This document shows, one piece after another, positions 47,030 through 58,510 of a DNA stretch of 64,000 bases (its first letter is position 1; every line of letters begins with the position of its first letter). Source of the stretch: Leptidea sinapis (taxonomy: Eukaryota; Arthropoda; Insecta; Lepidoptera; Pieridae); NCBI RefSeq assembly GCF_905404315.1, contig NC_066309.1, positions 1,984,001 to 2,048,000 of the forward strand, written 5' to 3'. The translations under genes were made by a program, and so were the position numbers. The notes beneath the pieces were generated by a model that was not told where the DNA came from, made no database searches, and saw only the letters and a list, made by a program, of their open reading frames with translations.

Positions 47030-47170
47030 GAAAGAAAAAGAAAAGCGCGTACACCTTCCTTAAAGGCCGGAAACGCTCCTGTGATTCCTCTGGTGTTGCA
47101 AGAGATTGTGGGCGGCGGTGATCACTTAACAACAGGTACGCTCGTTTGTCCTCCTATTCCATAAAAAAAG
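47030..47170 (+). mobile_element. Repeat family A copy
   Basis: 'gcgcgtacaccttccttaaa', 'gattcctctggtgttgcaag', 'gggcggcggtgatcacttaa' and 'cctcctattccataaaaaaa' reproduce the family A 3' end. Confidence 0.7.
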
Positions 47171-47334
47171 AGCTTCTTTGCGCGGTATTTACAAAAAGAT
47201 GAAACATGATTCCTCTGGTATATATTATCTTTTTATTCTGGATATATAATTCATAAGTTAATGAAATTTAAGGAAAAAATACATATAATACGATAGCAAT
47301 TTATGGAGTTTTGTTTTATAGCAAATCAATGCAG

Positions 47335-47690
47335 TTTTTTTATACGCTTTATATTAGCTTCACCTGTGTGTTTGTAACCGACTTCTTTGGGCGCGATTTT
47401 GACCCACTTTAAACGGCTAGATTTCGTTCAAACTTTGTAGATTTATCGAGGACCGATGACATTACACTAATTTGACTAAAAAATGAAAAATAAAATATAA
47501 TAGTTACAAAAAACTAAAAAACACGCTTTATATAAAATTCTACTAAAAAATAGAAAATAAATTTAAATTGAAAATAGTGTAAAAAATATATATTTTATTG
47601 TAAAAAAAAACGTGGGTTGTAGAAGAATTATTATTTTTATTTGAATTTTATATAAAGCGTGCTTTTTAGTTTTTTTTTAACTATTATTTT
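47335..47690 (-). mobile_element. Palindrome-containing dispersed element, copy 2
   Basis: Inverted copy of 27480-27865: starts 'tatacgctttatattagctt', passes 'cgacttctttgggcgcgatt', then the palindromic arms 'acacgctttatataaaattc' and 'gaattttatataaagcgtgc'. Confidence 0.75.
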
Positions 47691-48182
47691 TTTACATTAA
47701 ATGTAGTATTGCAATGGACCTTTCCAACTTCCACATGACGTACCTATATCTATTACAATGACCGCACGCACAACAACGACTAACACGAAATAATAGAATA
47801 CAATTACTTATGATTAACCGATTAGATTTATATTGATTCAAATAATATTTTATTTTTCGTTATTATGCTTACCTTGTACTAGTTTTTTTGGAACAATATT
47901 ATTTACAATAATACCTTATCTAATAAAACATTTGGCTCACAAATACAATATTCAACTTGTGATGTAATAATAGAAACATGAATATACATTATGTTGTTTC
48001 TTACTACATCTTCCGGCACTTAAAGAGATATCTCATTCTACAGAAAATACAATATGAACATTACATATTCGTAGTACTATACTACATTTTTACATCGTAA
48101 AATCAAGGCTGAGTCTATTGATACGGGTACTGGACAAATAATTTATTATTATTCGTACAGAAGTCGGACGAATGAATTTAAT
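47691..48182. other. No gene seen
   Basis: AT-rich non-coding sequence. Confidence 0.3.
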
Positions 48183-48434
48183 TAGTCGTCCGATTATCGG
48201 ATTAGAGAGAAACAAGACATCATTGAATGAAATTTGGGTTAAAACTTAGTATCCCGAAATAAAACATAGATCATACATTTGAATGGGTAATTAAAAAATC
48301 AGACAAATATGTTATGATAAGTTTTTTAATAGATAAAAATGTCATGAAATAAGTAAATAAAAATTCACAGAAATGTTGAAAAAGTTTAACCGGACGATTA
48401 ATTTATTGTTATTTATCCGATAATCGGACGACTA
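48183..48434. repeat. 252-bp segment bounded by perfect 20-bp inverted repeats
   Basis: TAGTCGTCCGATTATCGGAT at 48183-48202 is exactly inverted at 48415-48434. The interior is AT-rich and non-coding. Possibly a MITE whose true ends lie slightly outside. Confidence 0.75.
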
Positions 48435-48559
48435 GAAACTTCGTAAATTCAATCCAACGAATTGAGATATAATGACAAAACGACCTTGTACCAAAAAATA
48501 TCCCACTAACTAAGGTACTAAAACACTTGATAGGGACGTACCAATCGTATATTCAACTT

Positions 48560-50150
48560 CGTGGTCTTCTCTCGCCGGGCCCACATGGGCGCGGTGGGGG
48601 AATGCTGATCAGGACTTTTCGTCCCCTGCAGCAAGGATCACTCGCCGCCCGTTGAAACGGGCGGGTCATTGGGGGTGAGAGTCGTTGCTCTCTGCGGTCG
48701 TCTTCTTTAATTTATGGTATGGTTGGGGGAGCGCCCCCCCCCTTTGTGGTCATCTTTTTGGAGCTGAGGGAGCGCCTGTTTCCTCAGCTGAGATCCGGTG
48801 ATTGTTGCCGGTTTGCGCGGGCCTTGACGATCAGCCCCGAAGAAGAGGGAGGGCGATCAGCCGAGCCGCGCGCAAACACGTCACTCTACATCCTCGACCC
48901 GCACGAGATCACGCGGGTAGCGGCGGCTGTCAGGTGGCCGCGCGTGCCAGGGGGCCAGATCTCGCAGATGATGGAGATCGGACGAGTCGGCACGCGCGAA
49001 CATGTTGACGGCGAGACGACGAGTGAAGTCGTCCAAGCCCTCGACTCTTAGGTCCCTCTGGATTGTTTGGTTCCTCACGTACCATGGTGCGCCCGTGATG
49101 CGGCGGAGGATCTTGTTCTGCACGGTTTGCAACCTTTTCCGGTTAGTTAGATTCACGAGCGCGTACCATGCAGGCGCGGCGTACGTGAGTCGGCTGCGTA
49201 GGTGGGTCTTGTACACCAAGACCTTCACCCTCAGAGGGAGGCTTGAGGAGAGCACTGGACGAAGTAAGGCCATCGCGACGTTTGTCGACGCGATGGTGTT
49301 CGTGACGTGCTCGTTCATGTTGAGCCGGCGGTCGATGGTGACCCCGAGGTACTTTACCGTCGGGGACCACGAAATGTCCTGTCCACACTCCCAGTCGCGA
49401 GCGCCTGGGTTTTGCCAACGTTCACCGATAGCCGCCACTTCTTGAGCCATTCTGGCAGGGTGTCCAGCTGGCGCTGCATCTTCACGGCGGCGTGCGTTAG
49501 GTTGAGTGACGATGTAATATACGCCGCGTCATCTGCATATAGCGCCAGAGTCGCCGACGGTTCGAGCGGGATGTCATTTGTGTATTTTGCGTACAGCAGG
49601 GGAGAGAGACAGCTCCCCTGCGGTACGCCAGCAGAGATAATCTTGGAAGCTGAAATGGCATCGTCTACCCTTACTCGAAACCGACGGTTTTCAAGGAAGT
49701 TGGCGACTATCCTCACCAGGCGGGGAGGTGTCGAGGTTGCAGCTAACTTGTGCACGAGTCCAGTATGCCAAACACGGTCGAACGCCTTCTCCATGTCCAG
49801 GAATACTGCCACAGCTTTCTCTCTTTTGTTGAGAGAAGCGGTGAGGGTGTGCAGTACCCTGGACAGCTGGAGCGTGGTGCTGTGTTCAGCGCGGAATCCA
49901 AACTGTTCTTCCCTAAGCTCTATGTAGGGTCTTAGGAGTGACAGCAGGAGAGATTCGAATATCTTAGACTGGGTCGCCAGAAGAGTGATGGGCCGGTAGC
50001 TATGTGCTAGTGCGGTGTCTTTCCCCGGCTTCGGGATCATAATGACGAGGCCTTCCTTCCAGATATTTGGAAAGTACCCCGAGCGCAGGATGCCATTAAA
50101 GAGTCGCGTCATCGCCGCGATGGTTTGACGCGGCAGATGACGCAGGGCGG
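48560..50150 (-). pseudogene. Jockey-clade LINE, 5'-truncated, one frameshift
   Basis: Strikingly GC-rich against AT-rich flanks. Frame 1 (50112-49354) carries FNGILRSGYFPNIWKEGLVIMIPKPGK, SYRPITLLATQSKIFESLLL, QFGFRAEHSTTLQLSRVL, FLDMEKAFDRVWH, GVPQGSCLSPLLYAKYTNDIP and the intact catalytic box ALYADDAAYI, then WLKKWRLSVNVGKTQALATGS. A frameshift near 49380 moves the rest to another frame: DISWSPTVKYLGVTIDRRLNMNEHV, YAAPAWYALVNLTNRKRLQTVQNKILRRITGAPWYVRN and HLRDLAPWHARPP. The 3' UTR ends about 48560 with 'gcccggcgagagaagaccac'. Endonuclease and ORF1 are missing. It is a different, better-preserved lineage than the Jockey copy at 12740. Confidence 0.9.
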
Positions 50151-50344
50151 CTTAGGGCGACATCTATGAACAATATCAAACACTATTCGATTACAAACCT
50201 TAACAACCTAATCACCACGGGATATATTACAATAATTTTATTCGTATGACAGCGTAAGCACTAAGAATTTCGGTCACTATTATTACTTTATAATCTAGAA
50301 TCCAGCTTTGCTCAGGGTATGTTGGCAACTGTTGGTTCTCCCGT

Positions 50345-50929
50345 GGAATGATTTATTTATTTATTTATTTACAAATACCAACATTCCTTTGTATTAAAAA
50401 TTGAAAATATTTTACATAATGTAACAAACAACTACAGGTATCTACCACATGCTTCTATAATTTTCACAATGTAAATATTAGTTGAAAAAACAAATATGCT
50501 TAAGTATTAATGGTTACATATACATGGATATTAAATTATTATTGTATACAACTAAGAAATATAATTATGACTACATTTTATTCGATAAACTTACATATAA
50601 ATAATTTACGAACTGTATGGAGAGAAGTAAGATTAATATCGATGTAATCACTATACATGTTTATCATCACAGCACAGCCTAGTAATAGGAGGGTTCGCTC
50701 CAAACATACATCTTCAAAGTGGTGGAACTAGCGGAACAATTTGCTTCCGGGGATACCTACTGGGGACACCAAAGTTAATTTTATTCAGAAATTGAAGACA
50801 GTGAATCTTATTATTTAAAAGTTTTAATACAAAAATAAGATCGATTGGAATTCGCACCTAGTCCAAGGAAGTTATTTTATAAAAATACGAGCATATTAGC
50901 ACAGGAAGACAGACTTTTTCTTGAAAGTC
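50345..50929 (-). mobile_element. Possible minus-strand LINE 3' end with (AAAT)n tail
   Basis: 'gatttatttatttatttatt' at 50350-50370 is a minus-strand (AAAT)n tail of the sort ending many LINEs. The adjacent sequence to ~50930 has no recognised coding content. Confidence 0.35.
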
Positions 50930-51165
50930 CGTTCGCCTGTATAAATACCACTGGACTGGATATTCCATATGTTTGATAGCAATTTTTTGTGCTTATTTGA
51001 AGCACCACTCGCGAGCGTCCAGACAACTAATTTTGACGTATAATACAAATGTCTGCGAAGGAACGTACAATACTCTGAAGTATTTTTGAATTATTTCGTT
51101 CGTTTTCCGTGTTTTATACTTCAAGAATCAACGTTATAAAGTACATTATTTTGTTGTAAATAGTT
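50930..51165 (+). repeat. Dispersed repeat family G, copy 1
   Basis: This stretch ('gcttatttgaagcaccactc', 'cagacaactaattttgacgt', 'actctgaagtatttttgaat') is the reverse complement of 57065-57312 with moderate divergence. Non-coding. Confidence 0.75.
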
Positions 51166-52739
51166 TCGGACCATCTATTGATGTTTGCTGAGGTTGTCAT
51201 CACTAGTTTTAGTACCGCAGACTCTCGCTACATGGCCAACAGCGCCAATATGGCGAATATCAAACAGGCACAAAAGCGCTTTGACAGCCGCCAGTCCGTG
51301 GTTTATAGTAGAGGTCAGTGGTTTGAATGCCTTAAATGTCAAATAAATCTTTTTAAAAATTCGCTCTATTCATAACATGTGTGTTGCATAGTGAGGTTGT
51401 TGGGATCAAATATTAATTAATTGATATCTTAAGCAGTACAGAAAATTAACCTCGATCATATTAAAAATGACTAATCTGAACTTACAAATCCAAAAGTGCA
51501 ATTATCAATGATATATTGATATAGAATCATTTATTAAGCGTTTTAAAAAATATCATATTATGTATAAATAACAAAATCTTAACTATATACAAACACGATC
51601 CACATAATTCTAATGAATCAAATTAAATACAAGCGACCAGCGGCGCTTGGCAACAGCTGTGTCCCTCGTACCACAAAACTTTGCAAGTTGCGACTAGCTA
51701 CGCACGCGCCCGTCAGATTGTTACTTTATCGTTTCCAACTGTCATCTCGTTTTATTTTATGCGTAAATCTGGTATTTTTATAATACGGGACACATTTGCA
51801 ATGGGACTATTAAAAAATAATTAGGTCGTGTCAGGTGATTAAGGTAATTCAATCATAAACAAAAATAAAAAGAAAGCAAACAAAATAAATTGTTTGAAAC
51901 AATTTCACATACAAATTATTTTAGTTGCAATCTATGTAATGTCATGCAACAAAAACCCTAAAACGTAATGACTTACAAGAAAAAGAAATAAATGTTAATT
52001 AATAAAAAAAAATCACAAGAGCTATTGAGTACATTAGACGCATCAATACACAATTTTTTTAATTAATTAAGGTGTTTTGACAATACAATATCAACATTAT
52101 GAAGATATTATAATTGTTAATTATATATACTATACCTACATAATTTAACTTTCAGGTCTAGAGCCCGTTCACAATCATGATACATGAACCAGCCATCGCC
52201 TCCTCGACCATATTTTAGAAAGGGGGTGCGACTCGCCCCACGTCGCCGTCACAAACATTAAAGAGAACGATTAAGTACAATGACCGAAATTCTCCCTGCT
52301 TCATGACCTTTACAATTTAGGCCTTTGATTAATAATAGACAGTATATTTTGTTGTTTGTCTGGCCTTTCTGTGAATGTCGCTACTAATATAAAAACAATT
52401 ATTTCACATGCAAGCTGCCTACCGCTATATCCAAACTGCATCCAAAACGGAAAAGAAAAATTATAATTTCGCCATATAACGATATCACAGACAAAAATGG
52501 TAATATAGATATTTTTCATATTATGGTTAATATCAATAAATTTAGAACCGACTGCATTAAAATATTAACATCTTAGTTATGTAAGTTAAATAGTAAAAGT
52601 AAATTATTGTATAGTTATATATTTTAAAATCTTTTTCTTTATAATAGAAATGTATTTAAGTCATTCTTTATCATCATTTTTGTTTAACTCTTCATTTCTT
52701 TAATTTTATTATGTTTAATTGTTCAACTTTGTTATTCTT
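51166..52739. other. No gene seen
   Basis: AT-rich non-coding sequence; no repeat assigned. Confidence 0.35.
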
Positions 52740-52872
52740 TTCATACTATTGTAAATGTTGTTTACACCTGTAAAGACATGTCGAACTCTACTATCCCTTG
52801 TGTACTTGCTAATTTTTTTTTAATTGTATAATGATGTGTTGTTGGTGTAACCATCTAAATAAATAAATAAAA
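52740..52872 (+). mobile_element. LINE-like 3' end with (AAAT)n tail
   Basis: 'catgtcgaactctactatcc' ... 'gtgtaaccatctaaataaat' followed by AAATAAATAAA is a LINE-like terminus. The coding part is not visible. Confidence 0.4.
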
Positions 52873-53803
52873 ATTTCACATGTCCAACATATGGGAGTGC
52901 AAAATTTCATCTGAGAAAGAATGGTTTGTTTCTTATCTAAAAGAAAAGTATATTACTCCTTTGCATCTTAATCACTTAGAAGGGGGAGAAATATGGTTTT
53001 ACAAAATAATCAAGAACAGACTGATGTAAAAAATCGATACGCTACTTTGAATTATTTATTTGGATTCTATTATGGATTAGATACAATTCAGGATAACCTC
53101 AAATTTGTTTCACCGCAATATTTTGTCCAAGACAAAAAAGCGGCCAAGCGCGAGTAAGACTCGCCCATAAAGGGTTCCGTAGCAGCAGGTAACACAGTAT
53201 AAAAGTTCTGGTAGTTGTAATCGTTGTAACGATTTATGACGTATTGAAAAAAACAACCTCGTCCAATCCAGTTTTCGGTAGAAACTTGTATGTACATAAT
53301 AGATTTGTTTTAGTTTTATCATTCTCTTATTTTAGAAGTTACAGGGGGGACCACACCCATTTTACCACTTTGGAAGTGTCTCTTGCGCAAGCTATTCAGT
53401 TTATAAAAAATAATAATATAAGAATCCTCAATATCATTTTTGAAGACCTATTCATAGATACCCTAGGGTAAAAGTGGTATAGATGCCGCACCTTAAAAAA
53501 AGCGAATTTAAAACCAAGTTCACGCTCTAGTACCAAGTTCCTCGGACAGATCTCGCCCCCACAGCTCAGTCCGCGCACGCGCTTCGACAGGACTGCACGT
53601 GTCGCCGCTTGAGTTAAAAAAACATTGCAAAATTTTATCGCGCTTGCATGATTCTTGTGACAGTGACATTTTGACGTGTTCAGAACTTTCGTTTTCGAAG
53701 GTAAGTTTTAAGTGTGTATTGTTATTTAAATAGTATGTATCATTTATATTTATGGTGTGTTTATAAAATTACGAAATTATTTAAGTATTTTTATTTATTT
53801 GCT

Positions 53804-53881
53804 GGGGCGTCTATCCCTACTAAAAAGGATAGAGGCCTCACTATTGACTGAGTATAGACGCCCTTAGAGGCATATATCCTC
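53804..53881. repeat. Left subterminal repeat array of the pogo element
   Basis: Four copies of the motif: GGGGCGTCTATCCC (53804), GGATAGAGGCC (53827, inverted), GTATAGACGCCC (53852, inverted) and GAGGCATATATCCTC (53868). Each resembles the inner half of the TIR. Likely transposase-binding sites (inference). Confidence 0.8.
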
Positions 53882-54080
53882 TATGACTTATTCACAGGTA
53901 CTAAGGCTATAGGTAAGATTTTTTTAAATAACGTACCTATCTAGTTAATATGCAACTTAGTAGGAAAATTGACTTTCCAGTTTATTTATGAGCAGTTTAT
54001 ACCTTTACATGTCGTACTTCACTGTACTTGTTAAAAATAATGCAGCGTATCACCTAATTTCATTTTTTATTTTAGACAAA

Positions 54081-56031
54081 ATGCCGCGAAAATATAAAAG
54101 GAAAATAGGGGCACCCGTTCGTGCTGCTTGGTCTGAAGAAGCCCTTTGCAAAGCTTTTGAGGAAATGGATAAAGGCCAAGTCGGTGTAAATGAAATATCT
54201 CGTCGTTATGGTATTCCATCTCTAAACTTGAGGAGGCGATATGCTAAAAAAACTGTGAAAAACTTACTTTGGGTAAGTAATAGAGGAATTTATTGCCCTA
54301 ATCAAATTCAATTTAGGCACTGTCTTCTTAGTTTGTTTTTTCATACTTGTCCTTTTTGAATCCTCAGTTTTTTTTCTATACCTATTAATTTCTTCTTTTT
54401 CAGGAAAACATCCCACACTGGACTTTGACAACGAGAAACGTCTCGTAGCGCACATACAAAAATTAGAAAAGGCAGGATTTCCCACAACACGATGTAAGAA
54501 GACTCGCTTTTGAATTTGCCGAGAAACTGGGTTTGGAAAATTCTTTTAACAAAGAGACACGTATGGCTGGTCAGCACTGGCTCAAATCATTTCTTGAACG
54601 ACACCCAGAACTCAGTATTCGCCAGGCAGAAGGTTTGTCTATTGCAAGGGCTCAAGGATTAAATCGAGATGAAGTAAACAAAATGTTTGAATTGTTGCTA
54701 AAAGTACTAACTGAAAATGATTTGATCGATAAACCTGATCGAATTTATAATATTGACGAAACTGGAGTTCAAATGAACAATAATCCTGGTAAAGTGATTG
54801 CTACTAAAGGTGCCAAAGTAGTAAATTCCATCACTTCTAGCGAAAAAGGTGAGACAATGTCAATTATAGCTTGCTGTAACGCTGTTGGCAACTATGTTCC
54901 TCCAGTGGTCATTATCAAGGGGGTCAATAAAAGACCAGAGTTCCAAGAGAGTCTTCCGACCGGAGCCAAAGTGTACATGAACAAAAGATCTGCCTACGTC
55001 AACTCAGAACTCTTTCAAAAGTGGCTGAAAGAACAGTTCGTGCCAATAAAACCACAGGGTAAGGTTCTCATCTTCATCTCACACTACTGCTATTGATTTA
55101 CTAGAATTAGCACAAGAAAATGACATCGTATTGTTCTGTTTGCCAAGTCACACTACACAGGCTTTACAACCGTTTGACCGGAGTTTTTTTAAACCTTTCA
55201 AAACTTACTTCGCTTCAGAAACTAAAAACTGGATGTTGAGTCACAAAGATCGAAAAATAAATCGATACATTGCTGGAAAATTAATAGGTAACGCATGGGC
55301 TCGCGCTGCTACCTCTTCTAATGCTGTGAATGGGTTTCGTGCATGTGGTATTTTCCCGTACAATCCTTCTGCTATTCCCGACAGCTACTTTGCTATCTCT
55401 GATAACAGCTTTCAAAATCTAGATGAAGGAAACCTTTCTCAAGACCAACCAGTGGCAAAGGAACTCGACGCTAATGCTGATGTGAATTCATATTATGTTG
55501 AGCCCCAGCCTGGTCCATCGTCGTCAACTATCAATAGGGAGCCTGAAGGTGTAGAAGTCATAACTCCAAGTAAATATCTTAACGAATGTTCACCTATCCC
55601 GAAAATTCCTGTTCCATTATACAAAAGAGGCAAGCAAGGTGCTGCCGTTTTAAATTCAGAAGAACATATTAACTCTAAGAAAGCTAAGTTGAAACGTAAA
55701 GCTAAGAAGCAAACACCAGACAAACCTAGAAAAAACAACCAAAAATAAGTTCCTAAAAAGAAAAGACCGAGGTTTAGCTCTGAAAGTGAACAAGAGTTCG
55801 ATGAATCAGATTCTGACCAGACTGAATCTGAAAGAAAATACTCAATGCAGAGAATGTTTCGATGACTATGCAAGTACCAAGTCCACGGCGGACTGGATTC
55901 AGTGCCTGATGTGTAAACTCTGGTTACACGAAGTTTGCACGCTATATGGCGATTACTGTAATAGATGTGGACACAAGAAGCTTGCAGCTCTGAAAGTTAA
56001 CCTGGCCAAAGTGAATTCACAGAAGAAGTAA
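54081..56031 (+). pseudogene. pogo-type transposase with C-terminal PHD-like finger, inactivated
   Basis: ATG 54081 opens a Psq-type helix-turn-helix (MPRKYKRKIGAPVRAAW ... GVNEISRRYGIPSLNLRRRYAKK). After an intron (54273-54403) comes a CENP-B-type second HTH (GKHPTLDFDNEKRLVAHI, then GQHWLKSFLERHPELSIRQAEGLSIARA). The DDE domain has the first Asp in RIYNIDETGVQ and the last in ALQPFDRSFFKPFKTYF, plus RAATSSNAVNGFRACGIFP. The segment that should hold the second catalytic Asp is deleted and frameshifted at about 55065. Other breaks: a lost A near 54258, a frameshift near 54494, a stop at 55746-55748, and a frameshift near 55835. The C-terminus has CRECFDDY ... DWIQCLMCKLWLHEVC ... CNRCG, a PHD/zinc-finger pattern. 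The protein is not functional. Confidence 0.92.
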
Positions 56032-56392
56032 CCTGGCCAAAGTAAACAGTATCTCTATATTTGTTGATTACTTAAAAATTTTGATTACTGTTATTTTTTT
56101 TTAAGAAGGAAGCTTTGTTTTTTCCCAAAGAAGTCTTAAGGGACGGATTTGTTTTAAGTTTTATTATTCCTAAATTTAGTTCTGTAAAGTTTTAAATAAT
56201 TTTTAATAGACGTTGTTAAGTTGCTAAGTTTACCCAAAGAATGATTGAAAGACTGAGCCATTTGTTCCTATAAAAGTGCCATTTACTTCAGTTTTACGGT
56301 ATATTTGGATAAGAAAACCTTATAATATATTATTGCAACCAAGAAAGCAAATTAACATTTTATTTAATTTTCTACGAATTTTTTTTTATTAC

Positions 56393-56476
56393 GGAGGCAT
56401 CTATCCCATAGTAGGGCATCTATACTCATGTCGAAATTTTGCCAGGGGCAACTACCCCATACAGTGGCGTCTATCC
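56393..56476. repeat. Right subterminal repeat array of the pogo element
   Basis: Copies GGAGGCATCTATCCC (56393), GGGCATCTATAC (56413), GGGGCAACTACCCC (56444, degenerate) and GTGGCGTCTATCC (56464), about 160-270 bp inside the right TIR. Confidence 0.8.
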
Positions 56477-57064
56477 TCAAACAATAAGTTTTTTTAACAG
56501 CCGAATATCTACAAATCTACGGTATGCATTGAATAATGATATGAGTAGATAGTAAGTATAAGGACTATAGTTGTTACATATAGTTGACTCACTCGAATAG
56601 TGCTTTAAAAAAAAGTTATAGTCAGCTTACAAAAAGTGGGGCATCTATCCCACTTTTACCCTACACTTATGGGTGTGATGAAAAAAAATTTTTCAGTTTC
56701 AGTTCTAAGCATGGGGAACAGCCAAACATTGTTTTTTTTTTTCAATTTTTTTTTTGTGAAAATCTTAATGCGGTGCACAGAATATCTACTTACCTACGTA
56801 CTAATAATCTACTTACCAAGTTTCAACAGTATAGATCTTATAGTGTCGGTAAATAGTGGCATACGGACGGACAGACAGACAGACATGATGAATCTATAAG
56901 GGTTCCGTTTTTTTGCCATTTGGCTACGGAACCCTACAAATGTCGTTTCCCTCCCAGCGGCACCACTAAAATGCGGTTGCATCACTGACCTTCTACTATT
57001 TACCACTGGTGTCAAAGTGCTTTTGTGCGTGTTTGATATTCGTATGTTGTATGTATTTACAAAA

Positions 57065-57312
57065 TAAACTATATAAGAATTGTGTACTTTATTACGTTGA
57101 TTCCCGAAGTATAAAAAAACACTGAAAACGACCGAAACTAATTCAAAATACAAAAATACTTCAGAGTATTGTAAGTTTATCTCGTAGCATTTGTATTATA
57201 CTTCAAAATTAGTTCTCTTGATGCTCGCGAATGGCGCTTCAAATAGGCACAATAAATTTGCTGTCAAACACATGGAACAGCCTGCCCAGTGGTATTTATA
57301 CAGGTCAGTGGG
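57065..57312 (-). repeat. Dispersed repeat family G, copy 2
   Basis: Inverted relative to 50930-51165. Shared words include 'atacttcagagtattgtaag', 'catttgtattatacttcaaa' and 'agtggtatttatacaggtca'. Confidence 0.75.
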
Positions 57313-57472
57313 CTGCATTGTGAAACTGTATCGCGAGTGACAGCGATACTATACATACGATGCATAGACGCAAGTATGGCAAATTAAAAGCAGATAGAGC
57401 GAGATGCAATATACGCCATAAAATTCATGTGAAAGTCCGGTAAAGTCAAATTCAAATAAACTTTATTCAATT

Positions 57473-57611
57473 ACCCTCTCATTCATAATGGTCCGATAGC
57501 ATTAAACAGCCGCTAAGGAGTGTTTTTTCTCATTCTGACTTAGATCAATAGAAGAAGACAGAGTGAGAATTAGCAATGCTTTAAGTTAGCAGACTATTAT
57601 GAATAAGGGGG
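57473..57611. mobile_element. MITE with CCCCCTTATTCATAATAG ends, copy 2
   Basis: Same element as 45082-45222 in opposite orientation: 'attcataatggtccgatagc' ... 'gcagactattatgaataagggg'. The left terminal C run is altered (accctctc). Confidence 0.8.
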
Positions 57612-58379
57612 TTAGACTTAAACTAAGCGCTTCTGAATCACTATAAATATTTCTTTTATATTACTCAATTTACCATAACATGTTCGGAAAAATTTTAAGC
57701 TCGTGTGAAGAACATACAAGAAACTCAACGGCCACTCTTTTCAATCAAGAGTCATTTACAATGGCTGTAATATACATAACAAATTGTAAGGTGCTCCATC
57801 CAATATACGAATCATGTTTAAATAATATAAAGTATTTCATAAAAAGTAATAAAGAATCAACTGTATAAATATAAATTGTCGTATATTGTACGCATCAACC
57901 TTCAGAACTTGAATTCATTGTTTGTGTAAGGATCCTTCGTGAACATGATGGTCGTGATTACTGAGAGACTTAGATGTGTTAATGTTATACAAATATTCAC
58001 AATATAAATACACTTACACCTATGATATGATAAGTTCGTGTGGCTTGATTTCTATTTCATTTATCTGAAACAAAAGAGGAGCGATATAAACTAACGAACT
58101 TCGGAACGAACGTTAACCTGCGGTGTTTCCAGCAGGATATGACATGGATGCTTTTAAAATGTGCGTAAATACCTCTTGAAACTTCCAAAACTACAAATTA
58201 TCTTTACTATTTCTCAAGTCCTGGGTGGCACTAGATCGTAGTGGGCAGGGCGTATCACTATATATATGTGTTTATATTACTAGACACACAATTATTGGAG
58301 GCTGCTGAAAGTGTTAAGTAATTCTTCAACTTTAAAGTTATTTCGAATAGTAAAAATAGTAATCACTTACACACTTTCA
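57612..58379. other. No gene; family B scrap
   Basis: AT-rich. A degenerate family B trace lies near 58205-58255 ('gggtggcactagatcgtagtgggcagggcg'). Nothing else was recognised. Confidence 0.35.
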
Positions 58380-58510
58380 CCCAAATAAAATTTTTGTATG
58401 TATCTATTGTGTATTACAATAAATACATACAAAAACACACATAAATACATCTGATGTTATATTAACGTTTGCACCTACCGAGGATCGAACCCGGGACCAT
58501 GCTTTTTCTT
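58380..58510 (-). mobile_element. tRNA-derived SINE, partial
   Basis: The minus strand contains GGTCCCGGGTTCGATCCTCG (B box) then 'gtaggtgcaaacg', and an AT-rich tail rich in 'tgtatgtattta'. Same head type as the SINE at 12013; the A-box half is eroded. Confidence 0.65.

Larger units (their letters stand above)
53466..56661 (+). mobile_element. Complete pogo-type DNA transposon (3196 bp)
   Basis: The left TIR starts GGGTAAAAGTGGTATAGATG; the inverted right TIR reads GGGTAAAAGTGGGATAGATG. About 22-24 bp match with one or two mismatches. TA flanks both ends (53464-53465 and 56662-56663). Both subterminal regions hold copies of the inner TIR motif GGC(A/G)TCTATCC. The single transposase gene has a 5' UTR exon ending at 53700 and an intron 53701-54075. 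Cut-and-paste TA-specific elements of this group encode Psq/CENP-B-type DDE transposases. Confidence 0.93.
53108..56940 (+). mobile_element. Dispersed repeat family H, split by the pogo element
   Basis: The left part 53108-53465 ('aaaaaagcggccaagcgcga', 'cataaagggttccgtagcag', 'tttttgaagacctattcata') and right part 56662-56940 ('cacttatgggtgtgatgaaa', 'agtttcagttctaagcatgg', 'ggctacggaaccct') are two halves of one repeat family that I recall as very common in Lepidoptera. AGGGTTCCGTA near the left end and TACGGAACCCT at the right end are inverted. The 3.2-kb pogo element separates them. Confidence 0.75.

Noticed and set aside
49002..49927. Plus-strand ORFs of 147 and 206 codons
   Set aside because: Shadows of the GC-rich Jockey RT on the minus strand.
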